Assembly (NCBI GenBank): GCA_018394295.1
Contig: CP074573.1
Span: 2,822,543 to 2,886,542 of the forward strand
Direction: 5' to 3'
From: Mycoplasmatota bacterium
GTDB lineage: Bacteria; Bacillota_I; Bacilli_A; Haloplasmatales; Haloplasmataceae
DNA length: 64,000 nt
Shown: one piece after another, positions 45,266 through 53,828 of the stretch
Position numbering within the stretch: position 1 is the first letter of the stretch
How the letters are laid out: each line of letters begins with the position of its first letter
Position numbers and translations under genes: made by a program
Notes under the pieces: generated by a model
What the model was told of the DNA's origin: nothing
The model's input: only the letters and a program-made list of their open reading frames with translations
Databases searched by the model: none

Positions 45266-46277
45266 AAAAGAAATACAACAAATACAACAATCAGGAATCG
45301 ATTATTATCAGTACTTTGATACTATAATTACTATTCAAGTATGGGATACTAAATCTTATTCTACGGATTCAAATCTTTGGGAAGGTGCTGAAGACATTAT
45401 CCAACATATTCAAAGAACTTTTCAAAGAACTAAACCTCTTAAAAATGAAGATCCAAGTGAATTATACTTATTAAATCAATCTGCCGGTTCTGGTGAAGCT
45501 TTTAAATGTTCAGATGATTTATATGAAGTTATTAAAATAGGAATGGATTTTGCAAATACAACAAATGGGAAATTTGATCCTACGATTGGACCATTAGTAG
45601 ATTTATGGGATATTCATAGTGTTGAAGAATCTCATCCAGCACCAACTGATACACAAATAAAATCTCTTTTACCACTTACTAACTACCAATCAGTTCAAAT
45701 GAATGATGAAGAAAAAACAGTATTATTACCTAAAGAAGGTATGATTATTGATTTGGGTGCTATTGCTAAAGGATTTGCTGCAGATAAGTTAGTAGAATAC
45801 TTTGAAGCTCAAGGAATAAAACATGCAATTATTAACTTAGGTGGAAATATCTATGTTTTAGGTAGTCGTTTTGAAAAAAGGACTGATGGTACTGAAAATT
45901 GGTCAATAGGGATTAGAGATCCTAAACAAGATATTAGTTCGCCTTTAGGAAGGGTATTCTTAACCGATTCAACCGTTGTTACATCAGGTGTATATGAACG
46001 GTACATAATCGACCCTAACACTCAAAAAATGTATCACCATATCTTAGACCCAGATACAGGATATCCTGCTGAAAATAACATCTCAAGTGTAACGATTCTC
46101 ACAAAAAGTTCCACTACAGCTGATGCACTATCGACTTCGATATTTACTCTTGGTGTTGAAGAAGGATTAAAATTTATCGAAAATTATGAAGGTGTTGAAG
46201 CAGTCTTTATTGATTCTAATATGAAAGTTTATAAATCATCAGGTGTTGATTCAATCTACCATTTTGAATTATTATAA
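45204..46277 (+). CDS. FAD:protein FMN transferase (ApbE), lipoprotein
   Basis: A 357-residue lipoprotein (MRKLITLSILVLTIILTGC; lipidated Cys19), started where CTGGAGG precedes the ATG. ApbE motifs are GAIAKGFAADKL, INLGGNIYVLG, DSTVVTSGVYERY, HHILDPDTGYP and TTADALST with the metal-binding Asp. It would attach FMN to Thr or Ser in exported proteins. The lipoprotein encoded just downstream on the other strand has two candidate sites. This matches FmnB/ApbE of the Listeria electron-transfer locus. Confidence 0.94.
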   Translation: MRKLITLSILVLTIILTGCQKKEIQQIQQSGIDYYQYFDTIITIQVWDTKSYSTDSNLWEGAEDIIQHIQRTFQRTKPLKNEDPSELYLLNQSAGSGEAFKCSDDLYEVIKIGMDFANTTNGKFDPTIGPLVDLWDIHSVEESHPAPTDTQIKSLLPLTNYQSVQMNDEEKTVLLPKEGMIIDLGAIAKGFAADKLVEYFEAQGIKHAIINLGGNIYVLGSRFEKRTDGTENWSIGIRDPKQDISSPLGRVFLTDSTVVTSGVYERYIIDPNTQKMYHHILDPDTGYPAENNISSVTILTKSSTTADALSTSIFTLGVEEGLKFIENYEGVEAVFIDSNMKVYKSSGVDSIYHFELL

Positions 46278-46282
46278 TAATT

Positions 46283-46309
46283 AAAACCACTCTAGTTGAG
46301 TGGTTTTTT
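46283..46309 (+). terminator. Terminator after apbE
   Basis: AACCACTC pairs with GAGTGGTT around a 5-base loop, then TTTT. Confidence 0.83.
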
Positions 46310-46362
46310 GATGATAAAAAATAATTAACTTCATAATTATTTTTCGTGTTAAAAATATACAT

Positions 46363-46392
46363 AAAAAAAGTTATCAGTTTCCTGATAACTTC
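46363..46392 (-). terminator. Terminator after the FMN-lipoprotein gene
   Basis: On the minus strand AAGTTATCAG pairs with CTGATAACTT, followed by TTTTTT. It separates the convergent apbE and lipoprotein genes. Confidence 0.84.
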
Positions 46393-46401
46393 TATTATTA
46401 C

Positions 46402-47442
46402 TTATTTCGCTTTACTATTTAAGTCTTCTAAGATTGTGTTAAAATCAACTACTGAATGTCCGAAAGTTACACTTGAAAGACCATCAATAGTTCCACTAGG
46501 ACCCCAATCTCCACTTTCAATAGTAATATTTAATGATTGATCAGCAACTAATTTAGCTTCAACTTTATCAGCTTGCTCATACCATTCTCCACCAGCTGCT
46601 CTCATTCCATAATTCATTCCTGCAGTATCTTTTGTTAAATATGTATTTAATGGATCTCCATTTTCATCACATAAAACGATTTTTTTACCATCTGAAAGTA
46701 CAAACTTATTTTCTTCCATTTTAAAATCATAAAGTTTATAAGTAGCATTGAAATCAGCATGTACGATTCTTCCATTTACAATAATAAATGTTCCAAATGT
46801 ATAATCTTGATATTCTCCAGCAGTAGCTTCAAATAATACTGGTTCCTGATTGTCATCTAATACAGGAGTTCCATCTTCGTATTGTGCTACATATGAATAT
46901 TCTCTATTATCTGATGCTGCTGCTTCAATATAATAGAATCCATCTTTTGCATAGTCACCTTTAGCAACAGGATCAGTATTTAAAGCAGTATCAACTAAAT
47001 TAAATAAAGTTTCTGTAGTAATAGATACTGAAGAAATCGCATCTGTTTTTCCTTCTTTAAATGTTACATCAGCTTTAACTTTTTGATTATCTACGATCCA
47101 CTTAGTTGCTTTATCAGCTTGTTCGTACCAATATCCTTTTGGGCTTTGAGCGATGTCTTTCATTTTATAATTTCCATCTACAGAACATTGATATTTACTA
47201 TCACCAAGACATTTTGAAGCACCACCATCAACATTATAACCATCCCACTCTACATCTGTGATTTTTTTGTCTTTGATAGTAACTACTGTCCAATAAACAT
47301 ATCCATTATTAGCAGTTTCTGAAACAGCAAAATATTGTCCATCAGCTTTATCGAATTTTCCTTCTTTAACTACTTCTTTTTTACATGCACTAACTGTAAT
47401 CGCTACCATTAATGCAATCATAATCATAAAAAACTTTTTCAT
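46402..47442 (-). CDS. PplA-like lipoprotein with two FMN-binding-type domains
   Basis: A 346-residue lipoprotein (signal MKKFFMIMIALMVAITVSAC; Cys20). Two homologous domains follow. Each ends in a GYWYEQADK-type motif (residues 103-111 and 285-293) followed by a candidate FMN-attachment motif: DAISSVSIT (134-142) and DGLSSVTFG (320-328), compared with the Dxx[ST][GS]A[TS] pattern used by ApbE. Listeria PplA has the same two-domain architecture and is the flavinylated protein of extracellular electron transfer. ApbE is encoded next door. The Ala of the motif is Val here, so flavinylation needs a direct test. Confidence 0.85.
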   Translation of the reverse strand: MKKFFMIMIALMVAITVSACKKEVVKEGKFDKADGQYFAVSETANNGYVYWTVVTIKDKKITDVEWDGYNVDGGASKCLGDSKYQCSVDGNYKMKDIAQSPKGYWYEQADKATKWIVDNQKVKADVTFKEGKTDAISSVSITTETLFNLVDTALNTDPVAKGDYAKDGFYYIEAAASDNREYSYVAQYEDGTPVLDDNQEPVLFEATAGEYQDYTFGTFIIVNGRIVHADFNATYKLYDFKMEENKFVLSDGKKIVLCDENGDPLNTYLTKDTAGMNYGMRAAGGEWYEQADKVEAKLVADQSLNITIESGDWGPSGTIDGLSSVTFGHSVVDFNTILEDLNSKAK

Positions 47443-47649
47443 CGAATATTTCCTCCTCTAAAATATGATTTATTTCACAAGTTGATTATACAATAATTTT
47501 GTGAAAACCTCAATATATTTTGTGAAAAAACAATGTAATTTATTCTTTTATACACAAACTCACAATTGTGTTATTTATTACAGAATACTATTTGACTTTT
47601 AGAAAAGAATATGTAAGAATAAGTAGTAATCATTATCGAGGTGTATACA

Positions 47650-48054
47650 ATGAATCATAATAAATATATTCAATATGTCAAAAACTACATAATACATAAT
47701 ACACCAATAGACTTTATTGTAGATGAAACAAAATATTATGAAATAAAAAAAAGGTTGATTGATGATAATTTAGACTCAATTCATACTAATCTTATCTGTG
47801 CTTCATACACTTTATTTTATGCATCTCTAATGTATCATAAAAACGCTGCAGATGATTCCCTTAATCAACCTTACCATATATTAATTGGAGATTATATAAG
47901 TAGTTACGTTGCAGAATTATTATATAAAAATAAATTATATGATATTTTGGAAGTATTTGCGATAAATACAAAACAAATTATGTTAAATATTTTAAATGAA
48001 CACAACGACGATCAACTACTAACTAATATTATTCTTTCATTAAAAAGTAGGTGA
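47650..48054 (+). CDS. Heptaprenyl diphosphate synthase component I-like protein
   Basis: A 134-residue protein (ATG with CGAGGTG upstream). The stretch YHILIGDYISSYVAELLYKN and the following helix resemble HepS/GerCA, the non-catalytic subunit of heptaprenyl diphosphate synthase. It is shorter than the usual 250 residues. The catalytic subunit gene begins four bases later, which supports the assignment. Confidence 0.68.
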   Translation: MNHNKYIQYVKNYIIHNTPIDFIVDETKYYEIKKRLIDDNLDSIHTNLICASYTLFYASLMYHKNAADDSLNQPYHILIGDYISSYVAELLYKNKLYDILEVFAINTKQIMLNILNEHNDDQLLTNIILSLKSR

Positions 48055-48058
48055 TTAA

Positions 48059-49015
48059 ATGGATTTAGCTGAAATATGCCATGTTGATAAAGAATTATTA
48101 GACCAAAAAATAAATGGCTTTTTAGAAAAAGACAATGATTTATCAACATCCTATAAAGAACAATTACATAATTTAATCTTTTCATCAGGAAAACGAATAC
48201 GACCTATATTTACTGTCCTCGGAAGTTACTTTGGAGAACAAAAAAAAGATGAAGTCTACACATTAGCTGCTATATTCGAATTAATTCACACTGCTTCATT
48301 AATCCATGATGATATTATTGATAAAGCTGATATAAGGCGCGGAAAAAAGACCTTACATGTAGAAAATGGTGTATATAACTCGCTTATATTAGGAAACTAT
48401 TTGGTAGCATTAAGTAGTGAATATATTTCTTCCTATCAATTTGAAGATATGTATTATGAAAGTTTTAGTTTAACCGATTTATGTGAATCGGAAATAAATC
48501 AACAATCTTTATTATTTAACTTTGATATAACCTTTGATGAATATATAAATAAAACTAGAAATAAAACAGCTCTATTAATTACTGCTTCACTATTAGGAGG
48601 AGCAAAACTAACAAATGCATCTGAAAAAACACTCAAGATTCTTTACGAATATGGGATTAATTTAGGGATATCTTTTCAAATTATTGATGATATTTTAGAC
48701 TTTACTCAAGACAGAATGCATCTTGGAAAACCAAACGGGGCTGACCTAATGAATGGAAATATTACTTTACCAGTGATATTTGCATTAAAGGATAAAAAAA
48801 TTAAAAAGCATTTATTGAAATTACAAAAAAATGCTTCAATAGAAGAATATAATCATTGTATTCAATATATTATAAACAGTAATTCCATAAAAAAAAGTAA
48901 AAATTTTAGTAAAAGGTATATAAAAAAAGCAAAAAAAGCAATTCGTAAATTAGATCATGAAAAAAAATATATTTTAGTTAATATTTTAGATGAATTAGAG
49001 AAACGAACTTATTAA
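48059..49015 (+). CDS. Polyprenyl diphosphate synthase (component II)
   Basis: A 318-residue trans-prenyltransferase with both Asp-rich motifs: HDDIIDKADIRRG (first DDxxD) and QIIDDILDFTQD (second), plus GKRIRPI. It would make the C35-type side chain for menaquinone or demethylmenaquinone. It corresponds in position to DmkB of the Listeria electron-transfer locus. It is translationally close to the component I gene. Confidence 0.92.
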   Translation: MDLAEICHVDKELLDQKINGFLEKDNDLSTSYKEQLHNLIFSSGKRIRPIFTVLGSYFGEQKKDEVYTLAAIFELIHTASLIHDDIIDKADIRRGKKTLHVENGVYNSLILGNYLVALSSEYISSYQFEDMYYESFSLTDLCESEINQQSLLFNFDITFDEYINKTRNKTALLITASLLGGAKLTNASEKTLKILYEYGINLGISFQIIDDILDFTQDRMHLGKPNGADLMNGNITLPVIFALKDKKIKKHLLKLQKNASIEEYNHCIQYIINSNSIKKSKNFSKRYIKKAKKAIRKLDHEKKYILVNILDELEKRTY

Positions 49016-49049
49016 AAAGACCAATTACCATTATGATAATTGGTCTTTT
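49014..49049. terminator. Bidirectional terminator between prenyl synthase and lipoprotein genes
   Basis: AGACCAATTA pairs with TAATTGGTCT around a 9-base loop, with A-run before and T-run after. Confidence 0.85.
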
Positions 49050-49068
49050 GTATATACATTTCTGGATT

Positions 49069-49824
49069 TTATTCTCTTACAGTGATTGTATAATTTATTG
49101 TTAACATCATTTTTTCAGAATCTCCACCTGATTGTGAAGCACTAGAAACCGCATCTGTTTCCGCTACTTTTTTAGTTAATTCTATAGTAACTTCATAATC
49201 TCCTACTTCATCAAAAGTTACTTTCCCGTCAGTAACTGCTACATTAGCATTATCTTTTTTCACTGTATAAGAAATATCATAAACATTAGATAACTCACTT
49301 GGTGTCATTGGTTTGTCTTCTAAGTTATACTCAATAACATTTTTTAATAATGTATATGTAGTATTTATTTTAATATTAACAACTTTCTTAGAAGGATTCG
49401 CTGGAGATTTAATAAATGTAAATACACCATAATAGTTAATCATATTTTTTTCATTACCGTCTTTTTTATTAATAAAATGTAGTTTGAAATCATAACTAAC
49501 ATTAGTCCCTACTTTTTTATAGGGATTCTCAAACTGAATCATATTATCTACAGTTTCTAATGTTTCAAAGTTATCATACGTTCCATTTCTACGCCACTCA
49601 ACGGTTACATTATAATAGTTTTGTGGTTTTTTAGCTTTAGACATTGAAATATCTAACCAATCTGTATTTTCCTTAAATAATTCATAGGGATCAACAACTA
49701 GTGGTTCATCTTTATAATAATAAAATCCTTTTGAACCTAAATTATAATAATTAGAATTTGGTCCACATGATGATAATGTAAATATAAGGGCAACTAATAA
49801 TAATAAACCATATATTTTTTTCAT
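49069..49824 (-). CDS. Unknown lipoprotein
   Basis: A 251-residue lipoprotein (signal to TLSSC; Cys20). The rest is beta-rich, with a likely Ig-like domain (about residues 150-250, VTFDEVGDYEVTIELTK). It is 34 bases after the NDH-2/DoxX gene on the same strand, so it is probably co-transcribed and may partner it at the cell surface. No flavin or haem motif is seen. Confidence 0.78.
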   Translation of the reverse strand: MKKIYGLLLLVALIFTLSSCGPNSNYYNLGSKGFYYYKDEPLVVDPYELFKENTDWLDISMSKAKKPQNYYNVTVEWRRNGTYDNFETLETVDNMIQFENPYKKVGTNVSYDFKLHFINKKDGNEKNMINYYGVFTFIKSPANPSKKVVNIKINTTYTLLKNVIEYNLEDKPMTPSELSNVYDISYTVKKDNANVAVTDGKVTFDEVGDYEVTIELTKKVAETDAVSSASQSGGDSEKMMLTINYTITVRE

Positions 49825-49858
49825 TTTTTCCTCCTTAATTTATTCTTTGTATAGGAGT

Positions 49859-51916
49859 TTAAAAGTCAACTTTTTCTCCATAAATATACCATTTCTTAAC
49901 AAACGGTATTTTCTGTAAGAAACCATGTACTTTTGGCATTACATAATAATCTAATGATAGTACATGACCATTTCCACCGAAGTTTAATAAAACGATACTT
50001 GCTACTAAATACCAAATTAACTCTGATAAGAAGATACCATTATAAGAGAATAAACTTCCTACAATAACCATGATGGTTAACATTAACGAACCAGCTGAAG
50101 CTAATACAGTAAATAAACCAAGGATTAATAATATTCCTATTCCTAATTCTCCGATAGCTAAGCCAAATTCAAAGAATGGAGCCATCCATGTAACAATAGT
50201 ACCCATAAACCAATCAGATATACTCATAAAGATATTATATAGCCATTCTAAAATTTCGAACAACCAACCAATCCATTTAAAGTTCTGTTCATAATAATCA
50301 AACACATAAAGAACATTATATGAAAGCCCATAATCAGTTGTAACATTTGGTTTGAATCCTGCAAAAAATTCATTGATGTAAGTTAATATCTTATCAAAAC
50401 CATTTAAATCTTGGTAAGTTGTTGATGGAACTGTATAATCATTTGCTATTGGATTTGCATTAACGAAATTTACTGTTTTTCCTAACGAAGAACAGATTAA
50501 TCCATTATTTTCAAATGTTTTAGGAAATTCATTTAACGTACAATAACTATCCCATCCACCTGATAATTTTTTTATTACTTTTGGTAATCCTTGCAAGAAC
50601 CACATAAATCCTAACCATAGTCTTAATGGGACAGTCCAAAAACTAGGTGTTTTCTTAGAGAAAAGACCACCAACCATAGAACGATTATTTTTCGTGTTAA
50701 AAAATTCATGTTTTATATACGACCAAACTTTTGTCCAACCTAATACTTGCATAAAATAGATGACATTTATAAAATGTTTTATAAATAAAGCAATGAAACT
50801 ATTTTTGATATTAAACATCATTTTTGATGTTCCAACCTGAGCTAACCCTTTTCTTCCTCCAATACATACCATCGCACCATGGAAGGCAGGTTTATAAACT
50901 TTCTTCTCTTTTCCTTTAATATCACTTACAATATTATGAGCAACTAATTTTGAAGAATTTTCTGCGTTTTCAACCATTTGAGGTACTGGTTTTTCTTCCC
51001 CTTCAGGAATATAGAAAATATTATCTCCTACAACATAGACATTTTCTTTTCCTTCTGCTTGTAAAAACTCATTACATACTAAGCGTCCACGACCTTTTTT
51101 GTTAATTTCAGTTATACTGTCTACAAGAGTCGACCCTTCAACGCCTGTTGTCCATATAATAGTTTCAGTTTTTATCGTTTTTTCACCAAATGAAATTGAT
51201 TCACTTGTAACATTTTCACATGGGTGTCCAGTTAAACACTCTACACCTATTTTTTCTAATTTTTTTACTGCGTTAATTGATAACTTTTCAGGGAATGTTG
51301 GTAAAACACGTTTTGCCATATCTAATAATTTAATACTAACTTGATTAGGATTAATCTGATATTCACGGCATAATTCAGGAACATATTCAGCTAATTCTCC
51401 TGCCATCTCAACACCAGTAAATCCAGCACCTGTTATCACAAATGATAAAGACTGTTTTCTAGCCTCTTCATCATCCATTTTCGCAGCTTTTCTAAATTGA
51501 TTTAAAATATGCTCATGAAGATTATTCGCATCCTCTAGAGACCATAAAGTAAATACATGTTTTTTAAATTCGTCATGTCCAAAAAATGTAGGTTTACATC
51601 CTGTACCAATAACTAAATAATCATAAGGGTATTCAGATTTATCAGATATTAACTTTTGATTACTAAAATCAATGTTTTTTATTTCATCCAATTTAAAATC
51701 TATTCTACGTCCTGCGATTACTTGGTTAAAATATATTTTGATGGAATCTTCATGAACACGACCTGCTGCTACTTCATGTAGTTCTGTCAACATTGTGTGG
51801 TAAGGATTCTTATCAATGATTGTAATTTTAACATCTAATTTTCTTAATTTTTTTTCCATGTACTTAGCTGTTAATATTCCACCATATCCTCCACCAAGAA
51901 CGACAATTCGCTTCAT
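49859..51916 (-). CDS. Type II NADH dehydrogenase fused to a DoxX-like membrane domain
   Basis: A 685-residue protein. Residues 1-400 form an NDH-2: FAD site GGGYGGILTAKYM (8-20), NADH site TGAGFTGVEMAGELAEY, and VVGDNIFYIPEG. Residues from about 430 contain a DoxX-like membrane region with four or five helices (LRLWLGFMWFLQGLPK start). Listeria Ndh2 of the electron-transfer locus is also a long NDH-2 with added membrane helices. It would pass electrons from NADH to a membrane quinone. Its neighbours are a lipoprotein and prenyl synthase genes. Confidence 0.93.
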   Translation of the reverse strand: MKRIVVLGGGYGGILTAKYMEKKLRKLDVKITIIDKNPYHTMLTELHEVAAGRVHEDSIKIYFNQVIAGRRIDFKLDEIKNIDFSNQKLISDKSEYPYDYLVIGTGCKPTFFGHDEFKKHVFTLWSLEDANNLHEHILNQFRKAAKMDDEEARKQSLSFVITGAGFTGVEMAGELAEYVPELCREYQINPNQVSIKLLDMAKRVLPTFPEKLSINAVKKLEKIGVECLTGHPCENVTSESISFGEKTIKTETIIWTTGVEGSTLVDSITEINKKGRGRLVCNEFLQAEGKENVYVVGDNIFYIPEGEEKPVPQMVENAENSSKLVAHNIVSDIKGKEKKVYKPAFHGAMVCIGGRKGLAQVGTSKMMFNIKNSFIALFIKHFINVIYFMQVLGWTKVWSYIKHEFFNTKNNRSMVGGLFSKKTPSFWTVPLRLWLGFMWFLQGLPKVIKKLSGGWDSYCTLNEFPKTFENNGLICSSLGKTVNFVNANPIANDYTVPSTTYQDLNGFDKILTYINEFFAGFKPNVTTDYGLSYNVLYVFDYYEQNFKWIGWLFEILEWLYNIFMSISDWFMGTIVTWMAPFFEFGLAIGELGIGILLILGLFTVLASAGSLMLTIMVIVGSLFSYNGIFLSELIWYLVASIVLLNFGGNGHVLSLDYYVMPKVHGFLQKIPFVKKWYIYGEKVDF

Positions 51917-52028
51917 ATAATGCTTCCTCCTTCTATTATTGATATATTTCTAATTCATTTTATCACAAAGTATGCCTATTTTAAAGCAATATTTTCACAA
52001 AGCAAGAAATTTATACCGATAAATAAAC

Positions 52029-52062
52029 AAAAAAGATATCCCTTATTTAAGTGATATCCTTT
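52029..52062 (-). terminator. Terminator after the uracil permease gene
   Basis: On the minus strand GATATC...GATATC forms an imperfect stem, followed by TTTTTT. Confidence 0.65.
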
Positions 52063-52109
52063 TATATGTTTTACTTTAAAAGCGGTAATTATTCATCTAT
52101 TAGATTATT

Positions 52110-53486
52110 TTAACCTTGGTTTTTAGGTCCATAGGCAGCTTCTTTTTCAGGTAATATTTGATGTAAAATAATACCAATGATAGCTGATAATGCCATCCCT
52201 GTAAATGTCACTTTTCCAATACTAATTGATAATCCACCAACACCAGAAACTAAAATCACAGCTGCGATTATCAGATTTCTTTGTTTACTAAAATCTATTC
52301 TATTATTTATTAAAACTCTTACACCACTTGATGCGATTACTCCAAATAACATCATACTAACTCCTCCCATAACACAAGCAGGAACTGTACTAATTAATGC
52401 AGTAAACTTTCCAACAAATCCTAATACTAATGCTACGATAGCTGCGCCTCCAATAACCCAAACTGAAGCAACCTTTGTAATTCCTACAACCCCTGTATTT
52501 TCACCGTAAGTTGTATTGGCAGGTCCACCTAATAAGCCAGCAGTTAATGTCGCTAATCCATCACCAGCTAGTGTCCTAGCTAAACCAGGATTTTTTGTTA
52601 AATCTTTACCAATTATTGTACTCAAAACTAAATGGTCTCCAATATGTTCAGAAATTGTCACAAGGGCAACAGGTACCATTAAGATGACAATGTCTAAAAT
52701 TTGACTCATCTCAAATCGACTATAAGCAGTTTTATTTAGCCACACAAATTGTGGTATCTCAATCCATTCAGCATCGTATACTTGTGAAAAATCAACTATT
52801 CCAAACAACACTCCAACAATATATCCTACAACAATTCCAGACATAATCGGAATTAGTTGTAATACTCCCTTCGTATAATTTGCGACTAATATCGCTGTTA
52901 ATAATGCAGACAATCCAACGACTATATATCTCCAATCCGATGTCCCTTGACCATTCTCACTTAACATTTTTACTGCAACACCAGCTAAGCTTAAACCAAT
53001 TACCATGATGGTTGGTCCAATAACGATAGGAGGTAATATTTTATTAATCCAATTTGTACCAACAAATCTAATTATCAAAGCGACAATCAAGTATGTAATT
53101 CCAACAGATACTAACCCAACTGTAACAGCGAATAAATTCAAATCACTAGAAGTTAATCCTAAATCACTTAATTGTACCTTATGCTTTAGATAATTTTGCA
53201 CATTTTCGTTGCTCAACCCAAAACCGATTACAGATGCGGACATAATTGGTGCAATATAAGCAAATGAAGATCCTAAAAATACAGGAGATTTACCTTTTGT
53301 TAATAGAATGTAAATCAATGTCCCTATCCCCGCTGATACTAATGTTACACTTATTGGTAATCCTGTTAATATTGGTACTAATACAGTAGCTCCAAACATT
53401 GCTAAGACATGTTGAAGACTCAATATAATCCATTTTCCATATCCTGGTTTTTCATGAACATCATAAATTAAATCTGATTTTCTCAT
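52110..53486 (-). CDS. Uracil permease (NCS2/UraA family)
   Basis: A 458-residue NCS2 transporter with about 14 helices; GLLGGPANTTYGENTGVVGIT carries the substrate-binding Glu/Asn motif (QxNxG/E-x-TG region). A PyrR-binding leader upstream identifies uracil, rather than xanthine, as the likely substrate. Equivalent to PyrP of Bacillus. Confidence 0.93.
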   Translation of the reverse strand: MRKSDLIYDVHEKPGYGKWIILSLQHVLAMFGATVLVPILTGLPISVTLVSAGIGTLIYILLTKGKSPVFLGSSFAYIAPIMSASVIGFGLSNENVQNYLKHKVQLSDLGLTSSDLNLFAVTVGLVSVGITYLIVALIIRFVGTNWINKILPPIVIGPTIMVIGLSLAGVAVKMLSENGQGTSDWRYIVVGLSALLTAILVANYTKGVLQLIPIMSGIVVGYIVGVLFGIVDFSQVYDAEWIEIPQFVWLNKTAYSRFEMSQILDIVILMVPVALVTISEHIGDHLVLSTIIGKDLTKNPGLARTLAGDGLATLTAGLLGGPANTTYGENTGVVGITKVASVWVIGGAAIVALVLGFVGKFTALISTVPACVMGGVSMMLFGVIASSGVRVLINNRIDFSKQRNLIIAAVILVSGVGGLSISIGKVTFTGMALSAIIGIILHQILPEKEAAYGPKNQG

Positions 53487-53533
53487 ATTTGAACTCCTCC
53501 TATTTATTTATTGACTTTTAGAAGTTTTTTGCA

Positions 53534-53655
53534 TAAAAAAACCTCCTAAGTCCAATTAGCTTAAGAGGGTACACGTTCTCCAATTAATATACTGTTATCG
53601 TGTCCTTCTCAGCCTCTCTGGACTGAATTAAAAGTTCTACTCATTATGACATAGG
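53534..53655 (-). promoter_or_regulatory. PyrR-binding attenuator leader
   Basis: The minus strand has CAGTCCAGAGAGGCTGAGAAGG (complement within 53604-53628), the PyrR recognition loop. It is followed by a terminator hairpin (CCTCTTAAG / CTTAGGAGG, complement of 53534-53568) with TTTTTTT. UMP-loaded PyrR would favour termination. The remainder of the gap to 53828 has no gene. Confidence 0.92.
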
Positions 53656-53782
53656 TGTAATAAAATGTCAACGGAATTTAAGTATAATTTTTATGGTAAA
53701 AATGGTAAATCTTATATATTTTAACTATTACTTAAATACTTTTAATTTTTTATTCTAACTTTTTTTTGAATTTAATTAATCA

Positions 53783-53822
53783 TAAAAGAGACCCTATTAT
53801 CGAAGTGATAACAAGGTCTATA
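53783..53822 (-). terminator. Terminator after the guanine/hypoxanthine permease gene
   Basis: On the minus strand AGACC...GGTCT with an inner GTTATC/GATAA stem, followed by CTTTTAT. Confidence 0.75.
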
Positions 53823-53828
53823 TATTAT

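Noticed and set aside
45101..45319. Short plus-strand reading frame overlapping the start of apbE
   Set aside because: It is translation of the duplicated aspA end running out of frame into apbE. No RBS of its own; explained by the tandem duplication.
52177..52704. Plus-strand frames across the uracil permease gene
   Set aside because: They are shadows on the antisense strand of the well-supported NCS2 permease.
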